A DNA stretch of 5,095 nucleotides from Candidatus Bathyarchaeota archaeon (GTDB lineage Archaea > Thermoproteota > Bathyarchaeia > Bathyarchaeales > Bathyarchaeaceae): NCBI GenBank assembly GCA_029883255.1, contig JAOUJL010000114.1, forward strand, positions 1 to 5,095, given 5' to 3'. A program made the position numbers and the translations under genes. The notes beneath the pieces are model-generated. The model ran no database searches. It had not been told where the DNA came from and saw only the letters and a list, made by a program, of their open reading frames with translations. Of the stretch, positions 1 through 5,095 are shown piece by piece; within the stretch, counting starts at the first letter, position 1, and every line of letters begins with the position of its first letter.

Positions 1-525
1 CCAGACTCCTGGTTTGTCGTTGTAGACCCCATGAACGCCATTTACGGCAATGGCTAATCCGGCCTCGTTGATTCCATCCTCTCTTCCCACCAGTAAATCC
101 CAGCAGCAACCGATATGAGATAAACCATCATCAGGATAGGTCTTGTAGAGAGTAAACTCCTTGCAGCCAAGGGAGCCATCATAGTTTCTTGCGAAGATGA
201 TCTTGCCACCTTCCTCCTGCTCACTGATAGCCGCAAGAGCCGTGCAGCCTGGAATCCTTCCCAGGGTAAGGGCTAGGGTAAGAATGACGCTACGTGGGTA
301 ACCACCACCGTCTGCAATGCCGTCGACTTCCTCAAGCAGTCCTGGAAGCAGAGGTCTGACCTTTCGTTCAGCTTCTAACGCAAACTGAATGTTTCGCTCC
401 TTGATATCCTTGACATGTTCGGGCAGACCCCAATATGCATGCATACATGCAGCATGTTCACGCATCTTCTTTCCTATCTGATGACCAATTTCATAATGTG
501 TTCCTTTGAGAGTCTCAATATACAT
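1..525 (-). CDS. C45-family (acyl-CoA:6-APA acyltransferase-like) Ntn-hydrolase, 3' part cut by window edge
   Basis: The first 175 residues are visible; the reading frame runs off the left edge without a stop. Residues 90-97 read RIPGCTAL. The Gly93-Cys94 pair matches the self-cleavage site of the C45 family (isopenicillin N acyltransferase and relatives), where the Cys becomes the N-terminal nucleophile after autoproteolysis. FARNYDG (111-117) fits the family's conserved Asn/Asp segment after the nucleophile, and REDGINEAGLAIAVNG (148-163) fits the usual 'G-x-N-E-x-G-L' motif. No signal peptide is visible, so it is probably cytoplasmic. The natural substrate of archaeal members is unknown to me; amide or peptide bond hydrolysis or acyl transfer is the family expectation, and antibiotic synthesis should not be assumed. 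The ATG at 525 is chosen because GGAG lies 8 bases upstream (534-537) and MYIETLKGTHYEIG is a typical family start. The family assignment is firm, the role unknown. Confidence 0.85.
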   Translation of the reverse strand, partial: MYIETLKGTHYEIGHQIGKKMREHAACMHAYWGLPEHVKDIKERNIQFALEAERKVRPLLPGLLEEVDGIADGGGYPRSVILTLALTLGRIPGCTALAAISEQEEGGKIIFARNYDGSLGCKEFTLYKTYPDDGLSHIGCCWDLLVGREDGINEAGLAIAVNGVHGVYNDKPGVW

Positions 526-550
526 GGTCCTCACTCCGTTGTTCATGCGT

Positions 551-560
551 TCATATAATA
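551..560 (-). promoter_or_regulatory. Putative TATA box for the C45-family gene
   Basis: On the minus strand this reads TATTATATGA, an A/T-only core resembling an archaeal TATA box. Its centre is about 30 bases before the ATG at 525, which would put the transcript start only a few bases before the start codon. A near-leaderless mRNA is therefore possible, although a GGAG/GTGAGG ribosome-binding sequence is also present at 529-537. Judged by eye only. Confidence 0.4.
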
Positions 561-704
561 GCACACACAGAAATGCTTTGTCATCAATTGCAGAATTTCT
601 TCAGAGTGATCGAGTCATTCAAGGCGGGCCGAGCAGTGGAGTTGAATAATAGACCCTGCTTGACTCATTACTTAAATAGGAAGCGTGAAATGGAGAGGTA
701 CCCC

Positions 705-744
705 GCAAAACCCACTTTTGCTTTAATGCATGCTTCTCCGCATG
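705..744. terminator. Two small hairpins downstream of the DMT gene, possible 3' end signal
   Basis: GCAAAA (705-710) and TTTTGC (716-721) form a perfect 6-bp stem with a 5-base loop. CATGC (729-733) and GCATG (740-744) form a 5-bp stem with a 6-base loop. Both lie 35-75 bases past the DMT stop codon, on the side where its transcript would end. No long T-run follows on the minus strand, so a classical archaeal or intrinsic terminator is not shown. Stems this short also occur by chance. Confidence 0.2.
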
Positions 745-778
745 TCATTCATTAGACAGGCTAAACCGAAGCGTCAAT

Positions 779-1675
779 TTACATAACGAATAATACAAAC
801 GTCCCCAAGACTATGAAAACTGACCCAAAAAAGATTCTAGTGGTAACTCTTTCTTTCAACAAAAAAGCTCCAAAAAGGGTTGCGAAAAGCGGAGACACGG
901 AAGAAATCGGAACCGCATAAGAAGCTGGAATATCTAAAAGACTGACAGCCAACAAAACCCAGCCCAAGCCTAACGCTACAATCCCACCTAAGGCGAGAAT
1001 AACCCACGTTCTCCTCTTCAACTTCAAGAAACCGAATTGCCGATCAAAAAAGGGAAAAATAGCCAGCAACGAAAGAGTAGTCGCCGACAGCCTAACCGTG
1101 TTCACAACAAACGCCGCATCCAAAACAGCCAACTTGGAAAGCACCAGAGCCTCATCCATAAGGGTTATACTCACCGCCCACACCACCGCCGTAACGAGTG
1201 CAACGAAAACACCCTTGAATAAAACATTTCTCGTCATCCCAGTCGACTTACCCTTCTCCTGACTGATCAACGATATACCTACAATTATGAGAACCGCGCC
1301 CAACAACACAAACAGCGTGATTTGCTCGCTGAAGAACAAAGCCGCAAACAACATCGTAAACAACGGATATGTGCAGGTAACAGGAACGGCCCTAGAAACG
1401 CCGACCCACTTCAAACTCAACATATACAAAGTATCACCAACACACAAACCAATAACTCCGCTGAGACCCGCCAAAATCAACGAATCCAGTCCCAAAGCCG
1501 CTAAATACTGCAACCTTCCCGTCACACCTGAGCATGCGATGAAGAACACAGTTGTGGATATACACCGTGAAATGTTAGCTGAAATCGGCTTCGCATCAGA
1601 CAACGCTATCTTGTATAGGGCTGCTGAAACCGTCCAGCAAAGTGCGGCGCCTAAGGCTGCAAGTTCACCAATCAT
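779..1675 (-). CDS. EamA/DMT-family transporter, 10 transmembrane helices
   Basis: The product is a 298-residue inner-membrane protein, the usual length for the drug/metabolite transporter superfamily, with two tandem EamA domains (about residues 3-135 and 152-297) and about ten hydrophobic helices. Both halves carry the family signature before their last helix: YPLFTMLFAALFFSEQIT (Glu117) and SPLFATLFGAFLLKERVT (Glu275). Such proteins export or import small metabolites, often amino acids or nucleosides; the substrate cannot be read from sequence. The ATG at 1675 is preferred over an in-frame GTG at 1684 (which adds three residues) because GTGAT, complementary to the 16S 3' end, lies five bases before the ATG. 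It is transcribed away from the winged-helix regulator upstream, which could control it. The 3' neighbour on the same strand is the C45 gene, but the 253-base gap with its own TATA-like box argues against one operon. Confidence 0.9.
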   Translation of the reverse strand: MIGELAALGAALCWTVSAALYKIALSDAKPISANISRCISTTVFFIACSGVTGRLQYLAALGLDSLILAGLSGVIGLCVGDTLYMLSLKWVGVSRAVPVTCTYPLFTMLFAALFFSEQITLFVLLGAVLIIVGISLISQEKGKSTGMTRNVLFKGVFVALVTAVVWAVSITLMDEALVLSKLAVLDAAFVVNTVRLSATTLSLLAIFPFFDRQFGFLKLKRRTWVILALGGIVALGLGWVLLAVSLLDIPASYAVPISSVSPLFATLFGAFLLKERVTTRIFFGSVFIVLGTFVLFVM

Positions 1676-1730
1676 GCTTATCACACATGCGTTTGCCGTG
1701 TAATTTCTAAACAGTAAAAGAATCGCTTAG

Positions 1731-1739
1731 TATATTTTA
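1731..1739 (-). promoter_or_regulatory. Putative TATA box for the DMT transporter
   Basis: The minus strand reads TAAAATATA, preceded by GAGAGC. The centre near 1735 predicts a transcript start near 1708 and a leader of roughly 33 bases before the ATG at 1675, long enough to contain the GTGAT ribosome-binding sequence. This supports ATG 1675 as the start. Judged by eye. Confidence 0.45.
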
Positions 1740-1785
1740 GCTCTCTTACTATCAGTTCTGCTACATTCCCAAAATTGAAATAACG

Positions 1786-1793
1786 AATATAAT
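1786..1793 (+). promoter_or_regulatory. Putative TATA box for the winged-helix regulator gene
   Basis: AATATAAT is centred near 1790 on the plus strand and would place the transcript start around 1815-1818. A GTG codon sits exactly there (1816) but in a different frame from the conserved winged-helix domain, which bears on the start-site problem of that gene. This box and the DMT box are about 55 bases apart and divergent, so one bound regulator could affect both promoters. Confidence 0.35.
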
Positions 1794-1886
1794 CTTTGCA
1801 GCGAATGTGCAACATGTGATTCGACGCAGGGGTGCAACAGAACGGGAGAAAGCAACGAACTCGACAAAGCTGTTAAGATACTCCGT

Positions 1887-2189
1887 GTGGCAGCTGAAGG
1901 AATCAAGAAAACTGAGATCATGTACAGGTGTAACTTAGACCACATGATCTTGAACAACTACTTGTATGCCTTGATGGAAATGAAGCTGCTAAAAGTGGAA
2001 GAGTCAAGCGAAACATTTTATCAAACTACAGAAAAAGGATTGCAACTACTGCACATCTACCATAAGCTAAAATGGCTTCTGTGGGGCAAAACCTTCGACT
2101 TTCTACTGGTCCGCCTTCTAAATCGGCTATTACTGAACAAACGCCTACCACATGAACGTCTTATGCCAGTCGAAGATACTAACGAGTAA
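1887..2189 (+). CDS. Small winged-helix transcriptional regulator, ArnR1-like/HTH_45 type; 5' end uncertain
   Basis: From the GTG at 1887 the product is 100 residues. GIKKTEIMYRCNLDHMILNN (5-24) followed by YLYALMEMKLLKV (25-37) is the recognition region of archaeal ArnR1-like winged helices; the wing follows, then the family signature TTEKGLQLLHIYHKL (47-61). Such proteins bind DNA, usually as dimers. The frame is open upstream to a TGA at 1776, and residues before the GTG (NELDKAVKILRVAAEG, 1854-1901) look like helix 1 of the domain, so a GTG-1887 start would cut the fold. No ATG, GTG or TTG exists in frame between 1779 and 1886, and no ribosome-binding sequence precedes 1887. The gene may therefore start at a non-standard codon or contain a frameshift. 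The C-terminal tail (62-100) is long and rich in Leu, with WLLWGKTFDFLLVRLLNRLL, possibly an amphipathic helix. Its 3' end overlaps the convergent AlaX gene by 11 bases. Family call is confident, gene boundaries are not. Confidence 0.75.
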   Translation: MAAEGIKKTEIMYRCNLDHMILNNYLYALMEMKLLKVEESSETFYQTTEKGLQLLHIYHKLKWLLWGKTFDFLLVRLLNRLLLNKRLPHERLMPVEDTNE

Positions 2190-2889
2190 GTGTGAAGTAA
2201 ACTCGCCGGTTATGCTTGCCTTTATTTTCAGTTTTAAGCAGTTTTATCTGTCCAACCTCTTTCAGATTTTTTACGTGGGTTCCTCCGTCTGCTTGTTTAT
2301 CCACACCAACTATTTCGACAATGCGGAGACAGGGAATATCTGGCGGGAGGGCCTTAGCCATTTTTATCACGCCTGGAATTTTTAGGGCTTCTTCTCTGGG
2401 AAGCTCATACCATTTTACTGGGATGTCTTTTCTGAACAGTTCGTTCGCCTTATTTATGTACTTGTTAAGGATTTCTCGATCGTACTTTTCCAAGCTAAAA
2501 TCGAAACGAATCTTGTCTTCCTCAAGCTGGTTGCCAGTGACGAGAGCTCCTGTGCCTGTGCATAGAAGCGAAGCGAATAGGTGAGCTGCAGTGTGGCTTC
2601 GCATAAGTTTGTATCTTCGTTCCCAATTTAGGATGCAATGCATGTTGTCTCCTTCTTTTAAGCCAGCTCGATCAACCTCGTGAGATATCTCTCCAGAAAA
2701 CTTGCCAACGTAAACAACATTGTACATTTCATTTCCTTTCGTGATTTTCCCAGTGTCCCATGGTTGACCCCCACCTTTGGGATAGAAAATTGTTTGGTCC
2801 AAAATTACATATTTTCCATCTTTGACCGAAACGACAACGGAATCGCATTCTCTACGGTAACTGTTTTCCAAATACAACGCTTTGGCCAT
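2179..2889 (-). CDS. alaX: Alanyl-tRNA editing protein AlaX (AlaX-M type)
   Basis: The product is a 236-residue free-standing relative of the AlaRS editing domain. These enzymes act in trans in the cytoplasm to remove Ser (or Gly) wrongly attached to tRNA-Ala. Visible family features in order: FYPKGGGQPWDTG (35-47), the zinc/active-site motif HTAAH (His99, His103), and DKQADGGTHVKN (197-208) with His205. The usual C-terminal block runs LLKTENKGKHNRRVYFTL (217-234). The length fits the AlaX-M class, and the AlaRS catalytic domain is absent. The position usually drawn as zinc-binding Cys in 'C-G-G-T-H' is Asp201 here; from memory, Asp also occurs in other archaeal AlaX proteins. The ATG at 2889 begins a full-length domain, but upstream there is only a weak AAGG and no clear TATA box. 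The rhomboid gene lies upstream on the same strand, 227 bases away. The 3' end overlaps the convergent regulator gene. Confidence 0.93.
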   Translation of the reverse strand: MAKALYLENSYRRECDSVVVSVKDGKYVILDQTIFYPKGGGQPWDTGKITKGNEMYNVVYVGKFSGEISHEVDRAGLKEGDNMHCILNWERRYKLMRSHTAAHLFASLLCTGTGALVTGNQLEEDKIRFDFSLEKYDREILNKYINKANELFRKDIPVKWYELPREEALKIPGVIKMAKALPPDIPCLRIVEIVGVDKQADGGTHVKNLKEVGQIKLLKTENKGKHNRRVYFTLTR

Positions 2890-2943
2890 AGGGATAACCC
2901 TTTAATCATATGTTTGGCAGGTTCTGTTAAGTCTTTTGACCCG

Positions 2944-2958
2944 AGCTTCTAAGCTTCT
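2944..2958. repeat. Short direct repeat AGCTTCT, two copies
   Basis: AGCTTCT occurs at 2944-2950 and 2952-2958, an 8-base period, about 60 bases upstream of the AlaX start. A flanking CGAG/CTCG pair (2942-2945, 2957-2960) gives partial dyad symmetry. It could be a regulator site for alaX, but two 7-mers this close carry little weight. Confidence 0.2.
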
Positions 2959-3001
2959 CGAAATGCGTTCGATGGAAGGTCAAGGGGTGCACTTACAAGC
3001 C

Positions 3002-3073
3002 CAACAGCACTTGCCACTGTAGCTTTCGGTTTCACTGTTGCTTTGATCAGTGCTGTTGTGACTGCAGTGAAAC
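3002..3073. repeat. Two interlocked perfect inverted repeats (pseudoknot-like order)
   Basis: CAACAGCACT (3002-3011) is the exact reverse complement of AGTGCTGTTG (3049-3058), and GTTTCACTG (3029-3037) of CAGTGAAAC (3065-3073). Their order is A-B-A'-B', so RNA from either strand could form a pseudoknot or switch between two exclusive hairpins. A near-identical direct repeat lies inside (CACTGTAGCTTT 3015-3026 and CACTGTTGCTTT 3033-3044, 11 of 12 matching). The element lies between the rhomboid stop and the AlaX start, both on the minus strand, so it could be in a 3' or 5' untranslated region. I recognise no known RNA family. It could also be a cluster of DNA sites for a dimeric regulator. Confidence 0.55.
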
Positions 3074-3116
3074 AAATAAGTTTAATTCTACAAACTCATC
3101 GCATGCATACATACGT

Positions 3117-3821
3117 CTATCTTTCCGAAAAGAAGCTTTCTTCTGGGGAGACCTGCGTTCTCTCTGGTAATCTCTTCTGAGAAAAAATTATCTTGAACAA
3201 GAAGGCAACGAGCAGTCCAGCTACAAAGCCACTGATATGCGCCCAGTACGCTACGCCACCATACGGATTAAAGACACCTGAAAAGAATTGAAGAAAGAAC
3301 CAAAATCCAAGATAGAAGACCGATTTAATCTTCGCTGTAGTGGCAAAATATCCCAAAAACACCAACGTGACGACGTTGGCTCTTGGGTAGAACAGTATAT
3401 AGGCGCCTAATACGCCGGATATGGCCCCTGAAGCACCTACAGCGGGAAGCCATGCAACAGAGGGATTAAACTGAAAAATGATCGAGGAATGAGCTATACC
3501 TGAGGCAATCCCAAACACCAAGTATAAAATCAAGAATTTGATATGGCCAAACCTGTCCTCCACATTATCCCCGAAAATGAAGAGATACAACATGTTTCCA
3601 GCAATGTGTAAGAATCCACCGTGCATAAACATCGAAGTAAAAAGGGTATAGAGTCTTTCTCCCTGCATTAGATAGTCGGGAACTGCACCATAATTGAAAA
3701 AGTCTGCGTCTGCAAATCCTCTGCTCAGTTGCAGGACAAATACAATAATGTTTACTGCTATTAATATCCACGTTACGTAGGGTCGAGTTTTTGTTGGATT
3801 CTCATCATATAAAGGAAACAC
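3117..3821 (-). CDS. Rhomboid-family intramembrane serine protease
   Basis: The product is a polytopic membrane protease that cuts substrate proteins within the membrane. With a GTG start at 3821 it has 234 residues. The catalytic serine is in GASGAISG (Ser131) and the catalytic histidine in AYWAHISGF (His195). The oxyanion/helix-2 motif MHGGFLHIAGNM supplies His67, His72 and Asn76. About six helices are visible, with a short charged C-terminal tail (QKRLPERTQVSPEESF). The GTG at 3821 gives VFPLYDENPTKTRPYVT, the usual rhomboid N-terminus, with GGGGAT three bases upstream. The frame also allows ATG at 3854 or 3851 (10-11 residues longer) and a TTG at 3914 (31 longer, a Cys-rich leader that looks unnatural). 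The natural substrate is unknown. No partner domain is attached. The gene is divergent from the MFS transporter. Confidence 0.92.
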   Translation of the reverse strand: MFPLYDENPTKTRPYVTWILIAVNIIVFVLQLSRGFADADFFNYGAVPDYLMQGERLYTLFTSMFMHGGFLHIAGNMLYLFIFGDNVEDRFGHIKFLILYLVFGIASGIAHSSIIFQFNPSVAWLPAVGASGAISGVLGAYILFYPRANVVTLVFLGYFATTAKIKSVFYLGFWFFLQFFSGVFNPYGGVAYWAHISGFVAGLLVAFLFKIIFSQKRLPERTQVSPEESFFSER

Positions 3822-3851
3822 GGTATCCCCACTTAAAACAAATCTAATCAT

Positions 3852-3859
3852 CATATATG
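3852..3859 (-). promoter_or_regulatory. Putative TATA box for the rhomboid gene
   Basis: CATATATG (palindromic) is centred about 35 bases before the GTG at 3821, predicting a transcript start near 3828. If real, the longer ATG starts at 3854/3851 would lie inside the promoter and could not be translated from this transcript, which favours the GTG start and a very short leader. Judged by eye. Confidence 0.35.
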
Positions 3860-3962
3860 CTTTAGCATCTGTGTCTACGCGGCACGTATAGTTTGTACAT
3901 AGGCAAACAACCAAAGTTTTGGCTCGCTTCGCTGAGCAAGCCGATACTTGACTTCTGAAACG

Positions 3963-3970
3963 TTAAAATA
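3963..3970 (+). promoter_or_regulatory. Putative TATA box for the MFS transporter
   Basis: TTAAAATA, preceded by purine-containing GAAACG, is a good match to an archaeal TATA box with its upstream recognition element. Its centre predicts a transcript start near 3993 and a leader of about 40 bases before the ATG at 4032. Confidence 0.5.
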
Positions 3971-3974
3971 CCAC

Positions 3975-4015
3975 ACTGCAAAATGTGGACTGCAAAACCT
4001 ATTTGGGTAACTGCA
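3975..4015. repeat. Direct repeats ACTGCAAAA at the MFS promoter, candidate operator
   Basis: ACTGCAAAA occurs perfectly at 3975-3983 and 3989-3997 (14-base period), and its core ACTGCA recurs at 4010-4015, 21 bases further on. The copies run from just after the TATA box across the predicted transcript start into the leader, where a bound protein would block RNA polymerase. This suggests repressor sites. No protein is assigned. Confidence 0.4.
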
Positions 4016-4031
4016 GTAGGGCATAATCTGA

Positions 4032-5095
4032 ATGGAGAAACGTTCGTTGGGCATTATTGGCAGAATGCGAAAAGAGTTCTCGTTTATACATGGAAATTAC
4101 CTAGTGCTTCTACTAAGCTGGGTATTGATGGACACAGCAGAGATACCTTCGACATACTACTCTGATTACGTTTTTCTGCTGGGAGGCTCAGCAACCATTC
4201 TCGGAGTCATCATGTTGATTTCACAACTAACATTAGCCTTTGTCCAGTTTCCAGGAGGATATTTGGCAGACAAGTATGGCCGAAGATGGCTCGTATCCAC
4301 ATTGACTTTTGGAGTTGCATCGTCTTACATCTTCTACGTCATAGCTCCGAGCTGGCATTTCATCTTAATCGGAGCCGTCATCGCAAACTTGTCCCTACTC
4401 TACCAACCGGCATTAATGGCGATGATGGCAGATTCGCTGCCACCCGAGAAACGAGGCATAGGATTTTCCATCTGGAATCTCGTAGGAACCGTAGCAACTA
4501 CTCCAGCACCTGCCATAGCACTTTTTCTGGTTGCAAACTATGGACCAATCGGCGGCATGAGAATAGCCTATACAATCGTTACAGTCTTCTTTTTTGGAGC
4601 GGCAATTCTGAGGAGCAGACTGAAAGAGAGTATGAAAAACACGGAAAAGTTGAGTTTAGGGGAAATTGTCAGATCTTACCCAAAGGCGTTTAGAGAAGGC
4701 ATAAATGTCTGGAAAGTAGTGCCAAGTTCAACTCTCTACTTGTTTTTTGCTAGTATTATAGCGAGGTTCGGGTTTGCCATGACCGGATTATACTTCCTCG
4801 TCTATGCATTCCGTGTTCTCCAAATAGGAGGAGGCCCTCTTCTGCCTAACCCCCCTCCTGACGATCCCGTTCTTGCGACGGCCTATGCAAATTGGGGGCT
4901 AGTCATGATTGTCTTGTTCATCACCATGATAATCTCAGCCTTACCAAGCGGCAGACTCCTTGACAAGGTTGGCCGCAAGATTCCCTTACTGTTGTCCACT
5001 ATAATAACAATCCCAGCTATGTTGATATTTACATATGGAAATTTTTTAACGCTTTTCATCGCCATGCCACTGATAAGTTTCGCACAATTACTGGC
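4032..5095 (+). CDS. Major facilitator superfamily (MFS_1) transporter, 3' end cut by window edge
   Basis: 354 residues are visible and the frame stays open at the right edge. The MFS signature loop between helices 2 and 3 is GGYLADKYGRRW (75-86). Its counterpart in the second half, between helices 8 and 9, is SGRLLDKVGRK (306-316), showing the two-fold repeat of the family. ADSLPPEKRGIGFS in the helix 4-5 loop is common in archaeal and bacterial MFS members. About nine to ten of the expected twelve helices are present, with a charged central loop (about 190-225). The substrate cannot be told; efflux of small molecules or uptake of organic solutes are both possible. The start is fixed by a TGA directly before the ATG (4029-4031). 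The ribosome-binding sequence is weak (AGGG at 4018-4021). An outer loop at 266-279 is unusually rich in Gly and Pro (GGGPLLPNPPPDDP). The promoter carries direct repeats, suggesting regulation. Confidence 0.9.
   Translation, partial: MEKRSLGIIGRMRKEFSFIHGNYLVLLLSWVLMDTAEIPSTYYSDYVFLLGGSATILGVIMLISQLTLAFVQFPGGYLADKYGRRWLVSTLTFGVASSYIFYVIAPSWHFILIGAVIANLSLLYQPALMAMMADSLPPEKRGIGFSIWNLVGTVATTPAPAIALFLVANYGPIGGMRIAYTIVTVFFFGAAILRSRLKESMKNTEKLSLGEIVRSYPKAFREGINVWKVVPSSTLYLFFASIIARFGFAMTGLYFLVYAFRVLQIGGGPLLPNPPPDDPVLATAYANWGLVMIVLFITMIISALPSGRLLDKVGRKIPLLLSTIITIPAMLIFTYGNFLTLFIAMPLISFAQLL

Larger units (their letters stand above)
526..778. other. Intergenic region between the C45 gene and the DMT gene
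   Basis: This 253-base gap holds the C45 promoter at its left end and the 3' flank of the DMT gene at its right end. Inside are a weak two-part fold (GAGTCA 612-617 with TGACTC 661-666, and AGCAG 632-636 with CTGCT 656-660) and a plus-strand TATA-like string CTTAAATAGG at 671-680. A 60-codon plus-strand open frame (573-755) has no recognisable motif, and I do not call it a gene. No tRNA-like T-loop was seen. Confidence 0.4.

Noticed and set aside
573..755. 60-codon plus-strand open frame in the C45-DMT gap
   Set aside because: It has no homology I recognise, no ribosome-binding sequence and no coding-like pattern, and it spans the hairpins of the gap.
1287..1703. 138-codon plus-strand open frame opposite the DMT gene
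   Set aside because: It is antisense to a clear transporter gene, with no domain or ribosome-binding sequence; it is a shadow of the other strand's codon bias.
437..3112. 12-base repeat GCATGCATACAT at 437-448 and 3101-3112
   Set aside because: One copy is inside the C45 coding region, the word is of low complexity, and about one 12-base match is expected by chance in a window this long.
2953..3180. Plus-strand open frame with a hydrophobic stretch (LATVAFGFTVALISAVVTAV)
   Set aside because: It has no ATG, GTG or TTG start before the hydrophobic stretch, runs into the antisense of the rhomboid gene, and shows no recognisable family. It may be a gene remnant, but the evidence is too thin to call a pseudogene.
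3911..3942. Palindrome CCAAAGTTTTGG and GC-rich partial hairpin between the rhomboid and MFS promoters
   Set aside because: The stems are only 4-5 bp with imperfect arms, and there is no terminator T-run; not enough to call a site.
4286..4693. 135-codon plus-strand open frame inside the MFS gene
   Set aside because: It is a different frame of a well-supported MFS coding sequence, and its translation is rich in Arg, His and Ser without motifs.
1..5095. tRNA genes, CRISPR arrays, insertion sequences and toxin-antitoxin pairs
   Set aside because: I looked for T-loop strings, regularly spaced repeats, terminal inverted repeats and transposase motifs on both strands and found none.

Overview
The window looks like chromosomal DNA from an uncultured archaeon, most likely a mesophilic member of the Thermoproteota/Bathyarchaeia type. 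The evidence is a winged-helix regulator of the archaeal ArnR1-like (HTH_45) kind, a free-standing AlaX-M editing protein, A/T-rich TATA-like boxes about 25-30 bases before likely transcript starts, and several GTG starts or near-leaderless genes. The lineage is inferred from these features and not proven. No mobile element, CRISPR array, tRNA or rRNA was seen.

Layout from left to right: the 5' two-thirds or so of a C45-family (penicillin acyltransferase-like) Ntn-hydrolase on the minus strand, cut by the left edge; a 253-base gap with weak hairpins; a ten-helix EamA/DMT transporter on the minus strand; a divergent promoter region; a small winged-helix regulator on the plus strand whose 5' end looks broken or non-standard; an alanyl-tRNA editing protein (AlaX) on the minus strand whose 3' end overlaps the regulator by 11 bases; a 227-base gap with an unusual interlocked pair of perfect inverted repeats; a rhomboid intramembrane serine protease on the minus strand; a divergent promoter region with direct repeats; and an MFS transporter on the plus strand, cut by the right edge.

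The genes do not form an evident pathway. Two transporters, a membrane protease, an amidase/acyltransferase-like hydrolase, a translation-quality-control enzyme and a regulator sit mostly as single transcription units, in an arrangement typical of archaeal housekeeping and accessory neighbourhoods. The regulator is divergent from the DMT transporter, so control of that transporter (or of itself) is the simplest regulatory guess. I see no convincing new multi-gene system. The observations most worth checking are the interlocked inverted repeats at 3002-3073, the regulator's missing start, and the direct repeats just downstream of the MFS TATA box.
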